This document shows positions 23,675-32,569 of a stretch of 64,000 nucleotides of DNA, piece by piece; within the stretch, counting starts at the first letter, position 1, and each line of letters starts with the position of its first letter. The translations under genes were made by a program, and so were the position numbers. The notes below the pieces were generated by a model. That model was given only the letters and a program-made list of their open reading frames with translations. It searched no databases and was not told where the DNA came from. Source of the DNA: Streptomyces longwoodensis. Its GTDB lineage: Bacteria > Actinomycetota > Actinomycetes > Streptomycetales > Streptomycetaceae. Location of the stretch: positions 1 through 64,000 of the forward strand of contig NZ_KQ948562.1 of NCBI RefSeq assembly GCF_001514125.1. The letters are read 5' to 3'.

Positions 23675-24893
23675 AGCCACCCACGGTAGCCCCTGCCGGG
23701 ACGGCACCGGCGCGGGTGAGCAGGTCGGCGAGGCGGTCGGTGACCACCTCGGGGTGTTCCAGCATCACCAGGTGCCCGGCGTCCGGCACCAGGACCAGCT
23801 CGGCCTCCGGCAGCAGGTCGGCGATGGCCTCGCTGTGCTCGCTGGGCGTGACCAGGTCGCCGATGCCGGCGAGCACCAGCACCGGCAGGTCCGCGAAGAA
23901 GGCCAGGGCCTCGGTCTTGTCGTGGTCGGTGAAGGCCGGGTAGAACTCGGCGACCACGTCGATCGGCGTGCCCTCGATCATCCGCTCGGCGAACCGGGCG
24001 ACGGCCGGGTCGACGTCCCGGGACGCGAACGAGTACCGCTTGATGACCCCCGCGAACAGGTCGGCGGTCGCCCGCCGCCCCCGCTCCACCAGCTCGGCCT
24101 GCTGGCCCAGCGCCCGCAGCACCCCCGGCAGCACCCGCCGCACCGCGTTGACGCCGGCCACCGGCAGGCCGAAGTTGACCTCGCCGAGCCGTCCGGACGA
24201 CGTCCCCACGAAGGCCGTGGCGACGACCCGCTCGCGGATCAGCTCGGGGAACTGCGCGGCCAGCGCCATGACGGTCATCCCGCCCATGGAGTGCCCCACC
24301 AGCACGACCGGCCCGTGGGGTACGGCCGCGTCGAGGACGGCCTTGAGGTCGCGGCCCAGCTGGTCGATGGTGAGCGGCACGTCGTCCTGGACCTGCGCCA
24401 CGCCCCGTCCCGAGCGGCCGTGGCTGCGCTGGTCCCAGTGCACGGTGCGCACGACGCCCCGCAGCGCCGCCCGCTGGAAGTGCCAGGAGTCCTGGTTGAG
24501 GCAGTAGCCGTGGCTGAACACCACGGTGACCGGGGCGGGGGCCTTGCGGCCGAAGAGGCGGCGCCGGCGCCCGGCGAGCGCGGCCTGCGGCTCGACCTCG
24601 TCGACCTCGTAGTACAGCTCGGTGCCGTCGTCGGCGTACGCCGTGCCGGGCGTGCCGCGCAGCGTGCCGTAGGGGCCGGTCGCGTCCAGGGCGAGGAGGG
24701 CCTTCCTGCGTATGCCCCGTCCGACGGTCATCCGCTCGATCGCGACCCCCGCCGCGGCGCCCGCGGCGAGGACGCCCAGCGCGGCCCCCGCGATGCCCGT
24801 GGTCCGGCGCCAGCCGCCGGCCGCCCCCGCCGCGGACGCGGCGACGGCCGCCGAGGCGAGGCCCGCCACCGCCTCCGCACTGCTCTCGCTCAC
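23640..24893 (-). CDS. Alpha/beta hydrolase with N-terminal membrane helix
   Basis: The 417-residue protein starts at a GTG (MSESSAEAVAGLASAAV). An Ala/Gly-rich hydrophobic segment at about 30-52 suggests a membrane anchor. The hydrolase core from about 75 has the oxyanion HGY (VVFSHGYCLNQDSWHFQ), WDQRSHGRSG, the nucleophile elbow VGHSMGGMTVMALA (Ser about 210), an acidic residue in LAGIGDLVTPSEHS and the histidine VPDAGHLVMLEHP (about 385). The substrate is unknown; family members include esterases and haloperoxidase-like enzymes. It lies between alr and tsaE, and its 3' end overlaps tsaE by 35 bases. Confidence 0.88.
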   Translation of the reverse strand: MSESSAEAVAGLASAAVAASAAGAAGGWRRTTGIAGAALGVLAAGAAAGVAIERMTVGRGIRRKALLALDATGPYGTLRGTPGTAYADDGTELYYEVDEVEPQAALAGRRRRLFGRKAPAPVTVVFSHGYCLNQDSWHFQRAALRGVVRTVHWDQRSHGRSGRGVAQVQDDVPLTIDQLGRDLKAVLDAAVPHGPVVLVGHSMGGMTVMALAAQFPELIRERVVATAFVGTSSGRLGEVNFGLPVAGVNAVRRVLPGVLRALGQQAELVERGRRATADLFAGVIKRYSFASRDVDPAVARFAERMIEGTPIDVVAEFYPAFTDHDKTEALAFFADLPVLVLAGIGDLVTPSEHSEAIADLLPEAELVLVPDAGHLVMLEHPEVVTDRLADLLTRAGAVPAGATVGGYGSTSSTARRG

Positions 24894-24979
24894 GTACCGC
24901 TCCTCGTCGCCGTCCGGCCGGTGCCCCGGGCGGGGTCCCCCCGTGCGGGAGCCCCGGAGGGGGACTCCCTGCCTGGCGG

Positions 24980-26155
24980 TTACCCCGCTCGTCCCTCGTT
25001 CACGTGGACGCGGGGCACCCGGGCGCCGACACGGGTCACGATCTCGTACCCGATCGTGCCCGCGGCCTGCGCCCAGTCCTCGGCGGTGGGCTCCCCGCGG
25101 TCACCGGGGCCGAACAGTACGGCCTCGTCCCCCGGCGCCGGCCGGTCGCCCCCCAGGTCGACGACGAACTGGTCCATGGCGATGCGCCCGGCGACCGTCC
25201 GCCACTTGCCCCCGACCAGCACCGGACCGGTGCCCGAGGCGTGCCGGGGCACCCCGTCGGCGTAGCCGAGCGGGACGAGGCCCAGGGTGGTCTCGCCGGG
25301 CGTGACGTAGTGGTGGCCGTAGCTCACGCCGTGGCCGCCGGGCACCTCCTTGACCAGGGCGAGGGACGCGGACAGCGTCATCACGGGCCGCAGTCCGAGG
25401 TCGGCGCTGCTGCCGAGGGCGGGGGCGGGTGAGAGGCCGTACATCGCGATGCCGGGGCGCACCAGGTCGAAGTGCGTCTCGGGCAGGGTGAGCGTGGCGG
25501 GCGAGTTGGCGATGTGCCGCACCTCGGGGCGCACGCCCAGGTCCTCCGCCTGCGTGACCATCTCGCGGAACAGCGACAGCTGCGCGCCGATGGAGGGGTG
25601 CCCGGGCTCGTCGGCGCAGGCGAAGTGGGACCACAGGCCGGTGACGCGCAGCAGTCCCGCGCGCTCGGCCCGCAGCGCCTCGGTGACCAGCCCGGGCCAG
25701 TCGGCGGGCTGGCAGCCGTTGCGGCCGAGCCCGGTGTCGGCCTTGAGCTGCACGCGCGCGACGAGGGACGTGCCGCGCAGCGCCCCGGTCAGCTCGCGCA
25801 GCGCCCAAATGTCGCTGACGGAGAGGTCGATGTCCGCCTCGACGGCCTCCCGCCAGGGGCCGCCCGGCGTCCACAGCCAGCACAGGACGCGGACGTCCGC
25901 GGGCAGGGCGGGGTCCGCGCGGACCGCGAGGGCCTCCTCGGGCGTGGCGGTGCCGATCCAGGTGGCGCCCGCCGCCACGGCCGCGCGGGCGCAGGGGATC
26001 GCGCCGTGGCCGTACCCGTCGGCCTTGACCACGGCCATGAAGGCCGCGCCGGGGGCCTTCGCGCGCAGGGTGCGCACGTTGGCCCGCAGGGCGGCCAGAT
26101 CGATCTCGGCGCGGGCGCGCGGTGTTCCGCCCCGCGGTGGTGCAGTCTCACTCAT
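24980..26155 (-). CDS. alr: Alanine racemase
   Basis: Alr interconverts L- and D-alanine with PLP, feeding peptidoglycan. The 391-residue protein has the PLP lysine in AVVKADGYGHGAIPC (Lys44) and GLNSXX-type segment LGRNGCQPADWP. The second catalytic Tyr is in HGVSYGHHYVTPGET (about 275), and the C-terminal beta domain reads GRIAMDQFVVDLG. The normal length is about 370-390. It lies downstream of nnrD (144-base gap) and upstream of the hydrolase gene. Confidence 0.96.
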   Translation of the reverse strand: MSETAPPRGGTPRARAEIDLAALRANVRTLRAKAPGAAFMAVVKADGYGHGAIPCARAAVAAGATWIGTATPEEALAVRADPALPADVRVLCWLWTPGGPWREAVEADIDLSVSDIWALRELTGALRGTSLVARVQLKADTGLGRNGCQPADWPGLVTEALRAERAGLLRVTGLWSHFACADEPGHPSIGAQLSLFREMVTQAEDLGVRPEVRHIANSPATLTLPETHFDLVRPGIAMYGLSPAPALGSSADLGLRPVMTLSASLALVKEVPGGHGVSYGHHYVTPGETTLGLVPLGYADGVPRHASGTGPVLVGGKWRTVAGRIAMDQFVVDLGGDRPAPGDEAVLFGPGDRGEPTAEDWAQAAGTIGYEIVTRVGARVPRVHVNEGRAG

Positions 26156-26299
26156 CCCGCCCAGTGTCTCAGAGGGGCGGCCCGGCGTTCCCGACGCGGG
26201 CGGCCGCGGGAGGGGGTGGCGGGGCGGCTCCCCGCTCCCGGCGCGTCCCCTCGCCGCCCCCGTACGCCCCCTCGCCCCCGTACGCCCCCCGGGCCCCGC

Positions 26300-27739
26300 C
26301 TACCCCCGCACGACGTCCCGCCAGGCCTGGCCCACGGCCTCCGCGACCTGGTGCGCCCGCACCGGCGCGCCCCGCGCCGCGAGCCGCCCGGCGAGGCCGT
26401 GCAGGTAGGCGCCCACACTCCCGGCGTCCCGCGCCGACAGGCCGGCCGCGAGCAGGGAGCCCGCCACGCCGGACAGCACGTCCCCGCTCCCGGCTGTCGC
26501 CAGCCACGGCGTGCCCGTGGCGTTCACCCGGACCGGCGCCCCGCCGCCGGGATCGGCGACCAGCGTGGTCGAGCCCTTCAGCAGCACGGTCGCCCCGTAC
26601 GCCTCGGCCAGCTCCCGCACCGCGGTGAGCCGGCCCGCCTCGACCTCCGCCCGGGACACCCCGAGCAGGGCGGCCGCCTCGCCGGCGTGCGGGGTCAGCA
26701 GGGTGGGGGCCGTGCGGGCGCGGACGGCGGCCCGGTCGGCGAGGCGCAGCCCGTCCGCGTCGATCAGCACGGGCACCTCGGCGGCGACCACCTCGGCGAC
26801 GGTGGCCGCGTCCTCCCCGGCCCCGGGTCCGACGGCCCACGCCTGGACGCGTCCCGCCTTCGCCGGGCCCGTGTCGGAGACGAGGGTCTCGGGGTAGCGG
26901 GCGATCACGGCGTCCCCGGCGGCCCCGACGTACCGCACGGCCCCGGCGCCGCCCCGCAGGGCCCCGGCGACGGCCAGGACGGCGGCGCCCGGATAGCGGT
27001 CGGACCCGGCGGCGACGCCGACCACGCCGCGCCGGTACTTGTCGCTCTCGGCCGCGGGCACCGGCAGCAGCCGGGCCACGTCGGCGTGTTGCAGGGCCTC
27101 CAGCTCGGCCCCGTCCGCGGGCAGGTCCAGCCCGATGTCGACGAGCCGCACGGAACCGGCGTACGCGCGCGCCGGGTCGATCAGCAGTCCCGGCTTGTGC
27201 GTGCCGAAGGTGACGGTCAGGTCGGCCCGTACCGCCTCCCCGCGCACCTCGCCGGTGTCGGCCTCGACGCCGCTGGGCAGGTCGACGGCGACCACCGCGG
27301 CCCGTGACGCGGCGGCGGCGCGCGCCAGCGCGGCGGCCTCCGGCCGCAGACCGCCCTTCCCGCCGATGCCCACGATCCCGTCGACGACCAGGTCCGCGTG
27401 GGCGACGGCGTCCTCGGCGCGGTCCCGCTCGAGAACGGCGCCCCCGGCGCGGCGGAACGCCGCGAGCCCCGCCGCGTGCGCCCGCCCGGGCGACAGCAGC
27501 ACGGCCGCGACCCCGGCCCCGCGCCGGGCCAGCCGGGCCCCGGCGTACAGGGCGTCGCCCCCGTTGTCCCCGCTGCCGACCAGCAGCACGACCCGGCTGC
27601 CGTACACCCGGTCCAGCAACTCGGCGCAGGCGGCGGCCAGTCCGGCGGCGGCCCGCTGCATCAGCGCCCCGTCGGGGAGCCGCTCCATCACCTGCCGCTC
27701 AGCGGCCCGTACGGTCTCGACGCGATAGGCAGTACGCAT
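26300..27739 (-). CDS. nnrD: Bifunctional NAD(P)HX epimerase/dehydratase
   Basis: This is a fusion of an N-terminal NAD(P)HX epimerase (YjeF_N, about 1-210, LVGSGDNGGDALYAGARLARRG, VDGIVGIGGKGGL, AVDLPSGVEADTGEV) and a C-terminal ADP/ATP-dependent NAD(P)HX dehydratase (about 225-475, GVVGVAAGSDRYPGAAVLA, LTPHAGEAAALLG, VLLKGSTTLVADP, TAGSGDVLSGV). It repairs hydrated NADH and NADPH. The start is the ATG at 27739 (479 residues) with a GGGGG stretch upstream. It lies between acpS and alr in a conserved order. Confidence 0.95.
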   Translation of the reverse strand: MRTAYRVETVRAAERQVMERLPDGALMQRAAAGLAAACAELLDRVYGSRVVLLVGSGDNGGDALYAGARLARRGAGVAAVLLSPGRAHAAGLAAFRRAGGAVLERDRAEDAVAHADLVVDGIVGIGGKGGLRPEAAALARAAAASRAAVVAVDLPSGVEADTGEVRGEAVRADLTVTFGTHKPGLLIDPARAYAGSVRLVDIGLDLPADGAELEALQHADVARLLPVPAAESDKYRRGVVGVAAGSDRYPGAAVLAVAGALRGGAGAVRYVGAAGDAVIARYPETLVSDTGPAKAGRVQAWAVGPGAGEDAATVAEVVAAEVPVLIDADGLRLADRAAVRARTAPTLLTPHAGEAAALLGVSRAEVEAGRLTAVRELAEAYGATVLLKGSTTLVADPGGGAPVRVNATGTPWLATAGSGDVLSGVAGSLLAAGLSARDAGSVGAYLHGLAGRLAARGAPVRAHQVAEAVGQAWRDVVRG

Positions 27740-27797
27740 GGCCCCCAGTCTCACACCGACCGTCCGCGACCGGCGCTCGGAACCGGGGACCGGTGGG

Positions 27798-28169
27798 TCA
27801 TCCCTCCGCGACGACCATGGCGGAGGCGATCCCGGCGTCGTGGCTGAGCGACAGGTGCCACGCCCGCACCCCCAGCTCGGCGGCCCGCGCCGCCACGGTC
27901 CCGCGCACGCGCAGCCGTGGCTGCCCGCTGGCCTCGACGAAGACCTCCGCGTCCGTCCACAGCAGCCCGCCGGGCGCCCCCAGCGCCTTGGCCACCGCCT
28001 CCTTCGCCGCGAACCGCGCCGCCAGCGACGCCACCCCGCGCCGTCCCCCGCTCGGGAGCAGCAACTCCCGCTCCACGAACAGCCGTTGTGCCAGTCCGGG
28101 CGTACGCTCCAGCGACGCCGCGAACCGCTCGATCTCGGCCACGTCGATACCGACCCCGATGATGCTCAT
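27798..28169 (-). CDS. acpS: Holo-[acyl-carrier-protein] synthase
   Basis: AcpS transfers 4'-phosphopantetheine from CoA to a serine of acyl carrier protein. At 123 residues it is the short trimeric type, with the metal-binding GVGIDVAEIERF at the N-terminus (Asp9), FAAKEAVAKALGAP (about 54-67) and WHLSLSHDAGIASAMVV near the C-terminus. It would serve fatty-acid and possibly polyketide carrier proteins. It is separated by 58 bases from nnrD and begins about 30 bases after a decayed reductase relic. Confidence 0.96.
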   Translation of the reverse strand: MSIIGVGIDVAEIERFAASLERTPGLAQRLFVERELLLPSGGRRGVASLAARFAAKEAVAKALGAPGGLLWTDAEVFVEASGQPRLRVRGTVAARAAELGVRAWHLSLSHDAGIASAMVVAEG

Positions 28170-28197
28170 GCTCCGCAGCGTAGGGGTGTCCCGTCGA

Positions 28198-28455
28198 TCA
28201 CGCCGGGTAGGGCGACGTCCTTCTGGCCGTGCGCAGGGCGTCGGCCCACCAGGTCAGCTGGTCCAGGAGGGTCTTGGCGTGGCCTGCGGCCCGTGCGTCG
28301 AGGGGGGCGCCGTCCTGCCACCCGGTGAAGTGGTCCGGGAAGGCGAGGCCGTCGCGGATCGTCACGGCGTGCAGTTCGGTCAGGACGTTCTCCAGGTGCA
28401 GCACGGCGTGCCGGCCGCCCGCCGCGCCGCCGTAGCCGGCTGCGGGCCATCTCCT
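28198..28455 (-). pseudogene. C-terminal fragment of an NADPH-dependent FMN reductase
   Basis: The minus-strand frame ending at 28198 reads AGYGGAAGGRHAVLHLENVL, then LTELHAVTIRDGLAFPDHF and finally LLDQLTWWADALRTARRTSPY. This matches the second half of NADPH-dependent FMN reductases (flavodoxin fold; the usual form is SYGGVSGG followed by LDQLxWWAxAL). Only about 85 residues remain; the N-terminal FMN-binding half is missing. The sequence just upstream (28455-28514) does not continue the fold in any frame. The remnant sits between glmS and acpS and has no start codon of its own. Confidence 0.75.
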
Positions 28456-28514
28456 GACCCGCGGGTCCGGCCGACCAGAAGGCCCCGGCCGGGATCTTGC
28501 CCGCGCCCGCGCCC

Positions 28515-30362
28515 CTACTCGACCGTGACCGACTTCGCCAGGTTGCGCGGCTGGTCCACCTCGTTGCCGCGGGCGGTGGCCAGTTCGCAGGCGAAGACCT
28601 GCAGCGGCACGGTCGCCACCAGCGGCTGGAGCAGCACCGGCGTCGCGGGGATGCGGACCAGGTGGTCGGCGTAAGGCGTGACCGCCTCGTCGCCCTCCTC
28701 CGCGATGACGATCGTGCGGGCACCGCGCGCCCGGATCTCCTGGATGTTGGAGACGATCTTGTCGTGGAGCACCGACCGGCCGCGCGGCGAGGGCACCACG
28801 ACGACCACGGGCAGGTCCTCCTCGATCAGCGCGATCGGCCCGTGCTTCAGCTCGCCCGCCGCGAAGCCCTCGGCGTGCATGTAGGCGAGCTCCTTCAGCT
28901 TCAGGGCGCCCTCCAGCGCGACGGGGTAGCCCACGTGCCGGCCGAGGAACAGCACCGTGTCCTTGCCGGCGAGGGACCGGGCCAGCTCGCGCACCGGCTC
29001 CATGGTCTCCAGCACCCGGTCCACCGCACCCGCGATCTGCGACAGGTCCCGGATCACCGCGCGGATCTCGTCGCCCCACTTGGTGCCGCGCACCTGCCCG
29101 AGGTACAGCGCGACCAGGTAGCAGGCGACCAGCTGGGTGAGGAACGCCTTCGTCGAGGCGACGGCGACCTCCGGCCCGGCGTGCGTGTAGAGCACCGCGT
29201 CCGACTCGCGCGGGATGGTCGAGCCGTTGGTGTTGCAGATCGCCAGTACCCGGGAGCCCTGCTCGCGGGCGTGGCGCAGCGCCATCAGCGTGTCCATGGT
29301 CTCGCCGGACTGGGAGATCGCGATGACCAGGGAGCGGGAGTCGAGGATCGGGTCCCGGTAGCGGAACTCGCTGGCCAGCTCCACCTCGCAGGGGATGCGC
29401 GTCCAGTGCTCGATGGCGTACTTGGCGATCATCCCGGCGTGGAAGGCCGTACCGCAGGCGACGATGACGACCTTGTCGACCTCGCGCAGCTCCGCGGCGC
29501 TGATCCGCACCTCGTCCAGGCTCAGCGAGCCCGCCGCGTCGATCCGGCCCAGCAGGGTGTCGGCGACCGCCTTGGGCTGCTCGGCGATCTCCTTCAGCAT
29601 GAAGTAGTCGTAGCCGCCCTTCTCGGCGGCCGAGGCGTCCCAGTCCACGTGGTACGTCCGCACGTCCGCCGGACGCCCGTCGAAGCCGGTGACCGTCACC
29701 CCGTCGCGGCGCAGCTCCACGACCTGGTCCTGGCCGAGTTCGACGGCCTGGCGGGTGTGCTCGATGAACGCGGCGACGTCCGAGGCGAGGAACGACTCGC
29801 CCTCGCCGAGACCCACCACGAGCGGCGAGTTGCGCCGCGCGCCGACCACCACGTCCGGCTCGTCCGCGTGCACGGCGACCAGGGTGAACGCGCCCTCCAG
29901 CCGTCGGCACACCAGCCGCATCGCCTCGGCGAGGTCGGCGCAGGAGGAGAACTCCTCGGCCAGCAGGTGCGCGACGACCTCGGTGTCGGTCTCCGAGACC
30001 AGCTCGTGCCCGCGCTCGGCGAGCTCGGCGCGCAGCACGGCGAAGTTCTCGATGATGCCGTTGTGCACGACGGCCACGCGCCCGGCGTTGTCCAGGTGCG
30101 GGTGGGCGTTGGCGTCGGTGGGCCCGCCGTGCGTGGCCCAGCGCGTGTGCCCGATCCCGGTCGTCCCCGCCGGCAGCGGCCGGTCGACCAGCTCCTTCTC
30201 CAGATTGACGAGCTTGCCGGCCTTCTTCGCCGCGGCGAGTCCCCCGTCGGCCGGCACGGCGACGCCCGCCGAGTCGTAGCCGCGGTACTCCAGCCGCTTC
30301 AGTCCGGCCATCACGACATCGAGCGCAGACTGCGCCCCCACGTAACCCACGATTCCGCACAT
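28515..30362 (-). CDS. glmS: Glutamine-fructose-6-phosphate aminotransferase (isomerizing)
   Basis: GlmS makes glucosamine-6-phosphate from fructose-6-phosphate and glutamine, the first step to UDP-GlcNAc. The start ATG at 30362 is set by the required N-terminal Cys (MCGIVGYVGAQ). The 615-residue protein has the glutaminase half (RLEYRGYDSAGVAV, GIGHTRWATHGGPT, VVHNGIIENF) and two SIS sugar-isomerase domains (VACGTAFHAGMIAKYAIE, AISQSGETMDTLMALR, ELKHGPIALIEE, ending NLAKSVTVE). It is divergent from coaA. No glmS ribozyme is seen in the 155-base leader region. Confidence 0.97.
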   Translation of the reverse strand: MCGIVGYVGAQSALDVVMAGLKRLEYRGYDSAGVAVPADGGLAAAKKAGKLVNLEKELVDRPLPAGTTGIGHTRWATHGGPTDANAHPHLDNAGRVAVVHNGIIENFAVLRAELAERGHELVSETDTEVVAHLLAEEFSSCADLAEAMRLVCRRLEGAFTLVAVHADEPDVVVGARRNSPLVVGLGEGESFLASDVAAFIEHTRQAVELGQDQVVELRRDGVTVTGFDGRPADVRTYHVDWDASAAEKGGYDYFMLKEIAEQPKAVADTLLGRIDAAGSLSLDEVRISAAELREVDKVVIVACGTAFHAGMIAKYAIEHWTRIPCEVELASEFRYRDPILDSRSLVIAISQSGETMDTLMALRHAREQGSRVLAICNTNGSTIPRESDAVLYTHAGPEVAVASTKAFLTQLVACYLVALYLGQVRGTKWGDEIRAVIRDLSQIAGAVDRVLETMEPVRELARSLAGKDTVLFLGRHVGYPVALEGALKLKELAYMHAEGFAAGELKHGPIALIEEDLPVVVVVPSPRGRSVLHDKIVSNIQEIRARGARTIVIAEEGDEAVTPYADHLVRIPATPVLLQPLVATVPLQVFACELATARGNEVDQPRNLAKSVTVE

Positions 30363-30517
30363 GCGCGGCAGCCTACGGTCCCCGGGCCGCCGGAAACCGC
30401 CCCTGCGTGCCCGATTCCGGAAATTCCCGCGCCCGTACGACCCCGCGCGGCCGCCCGTCCCGCGCAGCGTGACGGACCCCACCCGCCACGCCGTTCAAAC
30501 TCCGTTAACAATGGACT

Positions 30518-31507
30518 GTGATCTCTCCGGTCTCCCCGATGCCCCGGAGCGCCCACCGGCAGCGGCCGGAGGCGACTCCCTACGTCGACCTCACCCGTAC
30601 GGAGTGGAGCGCGCTGCGCGACAAGACGCCGCTGCCGCTGACCGCCGAGGAGGTCGAGAAGCTGCGCGGCCTCGGTGACGTCATCGACCTCGACGAGGTG
30701 CGGGACATCTACCTGCCGCTGTCCCGGCTGCTCAACCTCTACGTCGGCGCCACGGACGGCCTGCGCGGCGCCCTGAACACCTTCCTCGGCGAACAGGGCT
30801 CCCAGTCCGGCACCCCCTTCGTGATAGGCGTCGCCGGGTCGGTCGCGGTCGGCAAGTCGACCGTGGCCCGCCTGCTGCAGGCGCTGCTCTCCCGCTGGCC
30901 CGAGCACCCGCGCGTGGAGCTGGTCACCACCGACGGCTTCCTGCTGCCCACCCGGGAGCTGGAGGCCCGCGGCCTGATGTCCCGCAAGGGCTTCCCCGAG
31001 TCCTACGACCGCCGGGCCCTGACCCGGTTCGTCGCCGACATCAAGGCCGGCAAGCACGAGGTGACCGCCCCGGTCTACTCCCACCTGATCTACGACATCG
31101 TCCCCGGCGAGAAGCTCACCGTGCGCCGGCCCGACATCCTGATCGTCGAGGGCCTGAACGTGCTCCAGCCGGCGCTGCCCGGCACCGACGGCCGCACCCG
31201 CGTCGGCCTCGCCGACTACTTCGACTTCAGCGTGTACGTCGACGCGAGCGCCGAGGACATCGAGCGCTGGTACCTCAACCGCTTCAAGAAGCTGCGCCAG
31301 ACGGCCTTCCAGAAGCCGGACTCGTACTTCCGCAAGTACACCCAGGTCTCCGAGGAGGAGGCCCTCGACTACGCCCGCGGCCTGTGGCGCACGATCAACA
31401 AGCCCAACCTGGTCGAGAACATCGCCCCCACCCGCGGCCGCGCCACCCTGGTGCTGCGCAAGGGCCCCGACCACACGGTCCAGCGCCTGCGCCTGCGCAA
31501 GCTCTGA
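30518..31507 (+). CDS. coaA: Type I pantothenate kinase
   Basis: CoaA phosphorylates pantothenate, the first and regulated step of CoA synthesis. The 329-residue protein has GVAGSVAVGKSTVARLL (P-loop, about 104-120), VTTDGFLLPTRELEARGLMSRKGFPES (about 138-165), IVEGLNVLQP, and DYFDFSVYVDASAEDIERWYL (about 238-258), all typical. I chose the GTG at 30518, 329 residues; an ATG 21 bases downstream (MPRSAHRQRP) is possible. No clear ribosome site precedes the GTG, and TTAACAAT lies 7 bases before it, so a leaderless message is possible. It is divergent from glmS. Confidence 0.95.
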   Translation: MISPVSPMPRSAHRQRPEATPYVDLTRTEWSALRDKTPLPLTAEEVEKLRGLGDVIDLDEVRDIYLPLSRLLNLYVGATDGLRGALNTFLGEQGSQSGTPFVIGVAGSVAVGKSTVARLLQALLSRWPEHPRVELVTTDGFLLPTRELEARGLMSRKGFPESYDRRALTRFVADIKAGKHEVTAPVYSHLIYDIVPGEKLTVRRPDILIVEGLNVLQPALPGTDGRTRVGLADYFDFSVYVDASAEDIERWYLNRFKKLRQTAFQKPDSYFRKYTQVSEEEALDYARGLWRTINKPNLVENIAPTRGRATLVLRKGPDHTVQRLRLRKL

Positions 31508-31556
31508 GGGCGTACGGCCGCCTGCCGCGCCACGGCCGCCTGCTACAAAGGGCGGC

Positions 31557-32522
31557 ATGCTGCACCTGCGCCTGATCACGCCGGCCGACCGCACCTCGGA
31601 CGTGGTCCGGCTGATCGAGAAGACCGTCGGCACCACGCACCTGGTGGTGCTGCCGGGCGCCGCCCGCAACCCCGCCGGCGACGTCGTCCTGTGCGACGTG
31701 GCCCGCGAGGCCGGCGACGAACTGCTCAGCAGTCTCCAGGAGTTGGGGCTGGACCGCACCGGCTCGATCGCCGTCGAGAACATCGACCTGTCGCTGTCCA
31801 AGCGCGCCGACAAGGCGGAGGCGGAGGCTCCCGGCGAGGGTGCGGACGCGGTGCTGTGGGAGCACCTGACGGACGCGACCCACGAGGAGTCGACGCTCTC
31901 CGTCACCTACGTCGCCTTCATCACCCTCGCCACGATGATCGCCGCCTGCGGTGTCGTCCTGGACAACGCGATCCTGATCGTGGGCGCGATGGCGGTCGGC
32001 CCGGAGTTCGGGCCCCTGGCGGGCATCTGCACGGCGATCGTGCAGCGCGCCCCGCGGCTGGCGCTGCGCTCACTGGTCGCGCTGCTGGCCGGCTTCGCGG
32101 CGGCGATGGCGCTGACGGCGGGCTTCAGCCTCTTCATGGACGCCGTCGGCCTGTTCAGCAAGGGGCAGTTGGAGGCGGACCGGCCCAACACGGGCTTCAT
32201 CTACGCCCCGGACTGGTTCTCGTTCGTGGTGGCGGTCCTGGCGGGCGCGGCGGGCATGCTGTCCCTGACGTCGGCCAAGTCGGGCGCCCTGGTGGGCGTG
32301 GCGATCTCGGTGACGACGGTCCCCGCGGCGGCGAACGCGGCCGTGGCGCTGGTCTACAGCGACACCACCCAGGCCGGCCGCTCGACGGAGCAGCTCCTGC
32401 TGAACCTGCTGGGCATCGTCCTGGCCGGCACCCTGACCCTGACGGCCCAGAAGGCCTTCTGGCGGGGGCAGCACCGACGGCAGCGACGGCAGACGCAACA
32501 GCAGCAGGGACTCCAAGGGTGA
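31557..32522 (+). CDS. DUF389 family integral membrane protein
   Basis: The 321-residue protein has a cytosolic N-terminal domain (about 1-105, LRLITPADRTSDVVRLIEK) and a DUF389 membrane region with about six helices. These include VTYVAFITLATMIAACGVVL, ILIVGAMAVGPEFGPLAGICTAI (the signature), LALRSLVALLAGFAAAMALT, FSFVVAVLAGAAGMLSLTSA and LLLNLLGIVLAGTLTLTA. A Gln/Arg-rich tail follows. DUF389 proteins have no established role; a transporter-like function is a guess. It is 49 bases downstream of coaA and followed immediately by a 16-base-pair terminator that contains its stop codon. Confidence 0.92.
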   Translation: MLHLRLITPADRTSDVVRLIEKTVGTTHLVVLPGAARNPAGDVVLCDVAREAGDELLSSLQELGLDRTGSIAVENIDLSLSKRADKAEAEAPGEGADAVLWEHLTDATHEESTLSVTYVAFITLATMIAACGVVLDNAILIVGAMAVGPEFGPLAGICTAIVQRAPRLALRSLVALLAGFAAAMALTAGFSLFMDAVGLFSKGQLEADRPNTGFIYAPDWFSFVVAVLAGAAGMLSLTSAKSGALVGVAISVTTVPAAANAAVALVYSDTTQAGRSTEQLLLNLLGIVLAGTLTLTAQKAFWRGQHRRQRRQTQQQQGLQG

Positions 32523-32556
32523 GGGGGCGGGGCCTCGTCCGGCCCCGCCCCCTCAC
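32519..32556. terminator. Bidirectional terminator between DUF389 gene and glmM
   Basis: A perfect 16-base-pair stem (32519-32534 with 32541-32556) has a 6-base loop, and the DUF389 TGA stop lies in its first arm. The 3' end of glmM on the opposite strand is 14 bases away. Confidence 0.9.
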
Positions 32557-32569
32557 GCGCGCACCGGGC

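Noticed and set aside
30363..30517. glmS leader considered for a glmS ribozyme
   Set aside because: The 155-base interval shows no ribozyme core and the element is a Firmicutes feature.
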